A DNA stretch of 5,461 nt from an uncultured Campylobacter sp. GTDB taxonomy: Bacteria > Campylobacterota > Campylobacteria > Campylobacterales > Campylobacteraceae. The position numbers and the translations under genes were made by a program. The stretch lies in assembly GCF_938031315.1 (NCBI RefSeq), contig NZ_CALHHT010000317.1, positions 1 through 5,461 on the forward strand, written 5' to 3'. Below are positions 5,026 through 5,461 of this stretch, in pieces. How positions within the stretch are numbered: the stretch's first letter is position 1; each line of letters opens with the position of its first letter. The notes below the pieces were generated by a model. The model saw only the letters and a list, made by a program, of their open reading frames with translations. It searched no databases and was not told where the DNA came from.

Positions 5026-5461
5026 GATACTGCTCGATCGCGCGGCATATCTGCATAATCTCGCGCAGATCGCGGCCAAAGTAGGCGGCGCGGATAAAAT
5101 TTTCCTAGTCGCCAAAGACAACTCCTACGGCCACGGCTCTAGGCTCTGCTGCGAGGCTGCGGCGAGCTTCGGTATCGACAAGGCGGTCGTGCGCACGATG
5201 AGCGAAGCCGCGCAGATCGCGGATCTATTCGGCGAAATTTTAGTGCTTTCGCACATTCCAAGCGGGCTTGAGGACGAGCGGTTTTGCTACGCGGCAAACG
5301 ATCTTGGCTACTTCGCGCGCCTTAAGAGGGGCGTTAAAATTTACATCGCCGTAGATACCGCGATGCATAGAAACGGCATCGACGCGAGCGAGCTTGACGA
5401 GGCGCTTAGGCTGTGCAAGGCGGGGGAGTTTAGGCTGATGGGTTTTTTCACGCACTTTCGC
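5018..5461 (+). CDS. alr: Alanine racemase, N-terminal part, cut by right edge
   Basis: This PLP enzyme interconverts L- and D-alanine and supplies D-Ala for peptidoglycan. The first 148 codons are in the window, and the family is usually about 330-370 residues. The PLP loop VAKDNSYGHG (31-40) has Lys33 as the Schiff-base lysine and Tyr37 of the usual KxNxYGHG pattern. Downstream, AVDTAMHRNG (111-120) carries the conserved Asp113 and Arg118, and MGFFTHFR at the edge matches the G-x-x-THF segment of the barrel. The position normally held by the carbamylated lysine (two residues before Asp113) is Ala111. The ATG lies inside the upstream small gene, with GGAG at 5005-5008, 9 nt before it. This is a weaker site than its neighbours have, which fits coupled translation. 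The catalytic tyrosine domain is outside the window. Confidence 0.93.
   Translation, partial: MSEILLDRAAYLHNLAQIAAKVGGADKIFLVAKDNSYGHGSRLCCEAAASFGIDKAVVRTMSEAAQIADLFGEILVLSHIPSGLEDERFCYAANDLGYFARLKRGVKIYIAVDTAMHRNGIDASELDEALRLCKAGEFRLMGFFTHFR

Noticed and set aside
4285..5455. Minus-strand open frames over the mutase tail, the small gene and alr (4285-4683, 4323-4508, 4858-5121, 5240-5455)
   Set aside because: All are antisense to well-supported plus-strand genes and have no credible start signals.

Overview
The window looks like chromosomal DNA of an epsilonproteobacterium, most likely a higher-GC, oral-type Campylobacter (C. gracilis, C. showae or C. rectus would fit). That placement is inference. 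It rests on a ccsB-ccsA fusion gene of the epsilonproteobacterial kind, AAGGA ribosome binding sites, -10 boxes of the form TAAAAT without clear -35 boxes, and several D/E-X-N-X-S/T glycosylation sequons in an exported protein. No rRNA, tRNA, mobile element or CRISPR array is visible.

Left part, minus strand: positions 1-2458 hold the first 819 codons of a very large membrane protein for cytochrome c assembly (CcsBA, System II). It runs off the left edge before its haem-handling CcsA core. A 309-bp non-coding stretch follows (2459-2767), with a candidate promoter for ccsBA, an imperfect palindrome over that promoter, and a long hairpin with no T-tract. Then comes creA (2768-3259, minus), a small exported protein of the CreA family.

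Right part, plus strand: a 98-bp divergent regulatory region separates creA from a phosphomannomutase/phosphoglucomutase gene (3358-4716). After 48 bp comes a gene for an 86-residue protein I do not recognise (4765-5025). It overlaps by 8 bp the start of an alanine racemase gene (5018 onward), which runs off the right edge. The mutase supplies hexose-1-phosphates for surface glycans and the racemase supplies D-alanine for peptidoglycan, so the plus-strand group has an envelope-biosynthesis flavour. The minus-strand genes act on the periplasmic side of the inner membrane.

Overall this is mostly a housekeeping region. The points most worth a second look are the cluster of N-glycosylation sequons and the Ser/Asn/Gln-rich linker in CcsBA, the structured intergenic hairpin, the unknown small protein coupled to alr, and the apparent loss of the usual carbamylated lysine in the racemase.
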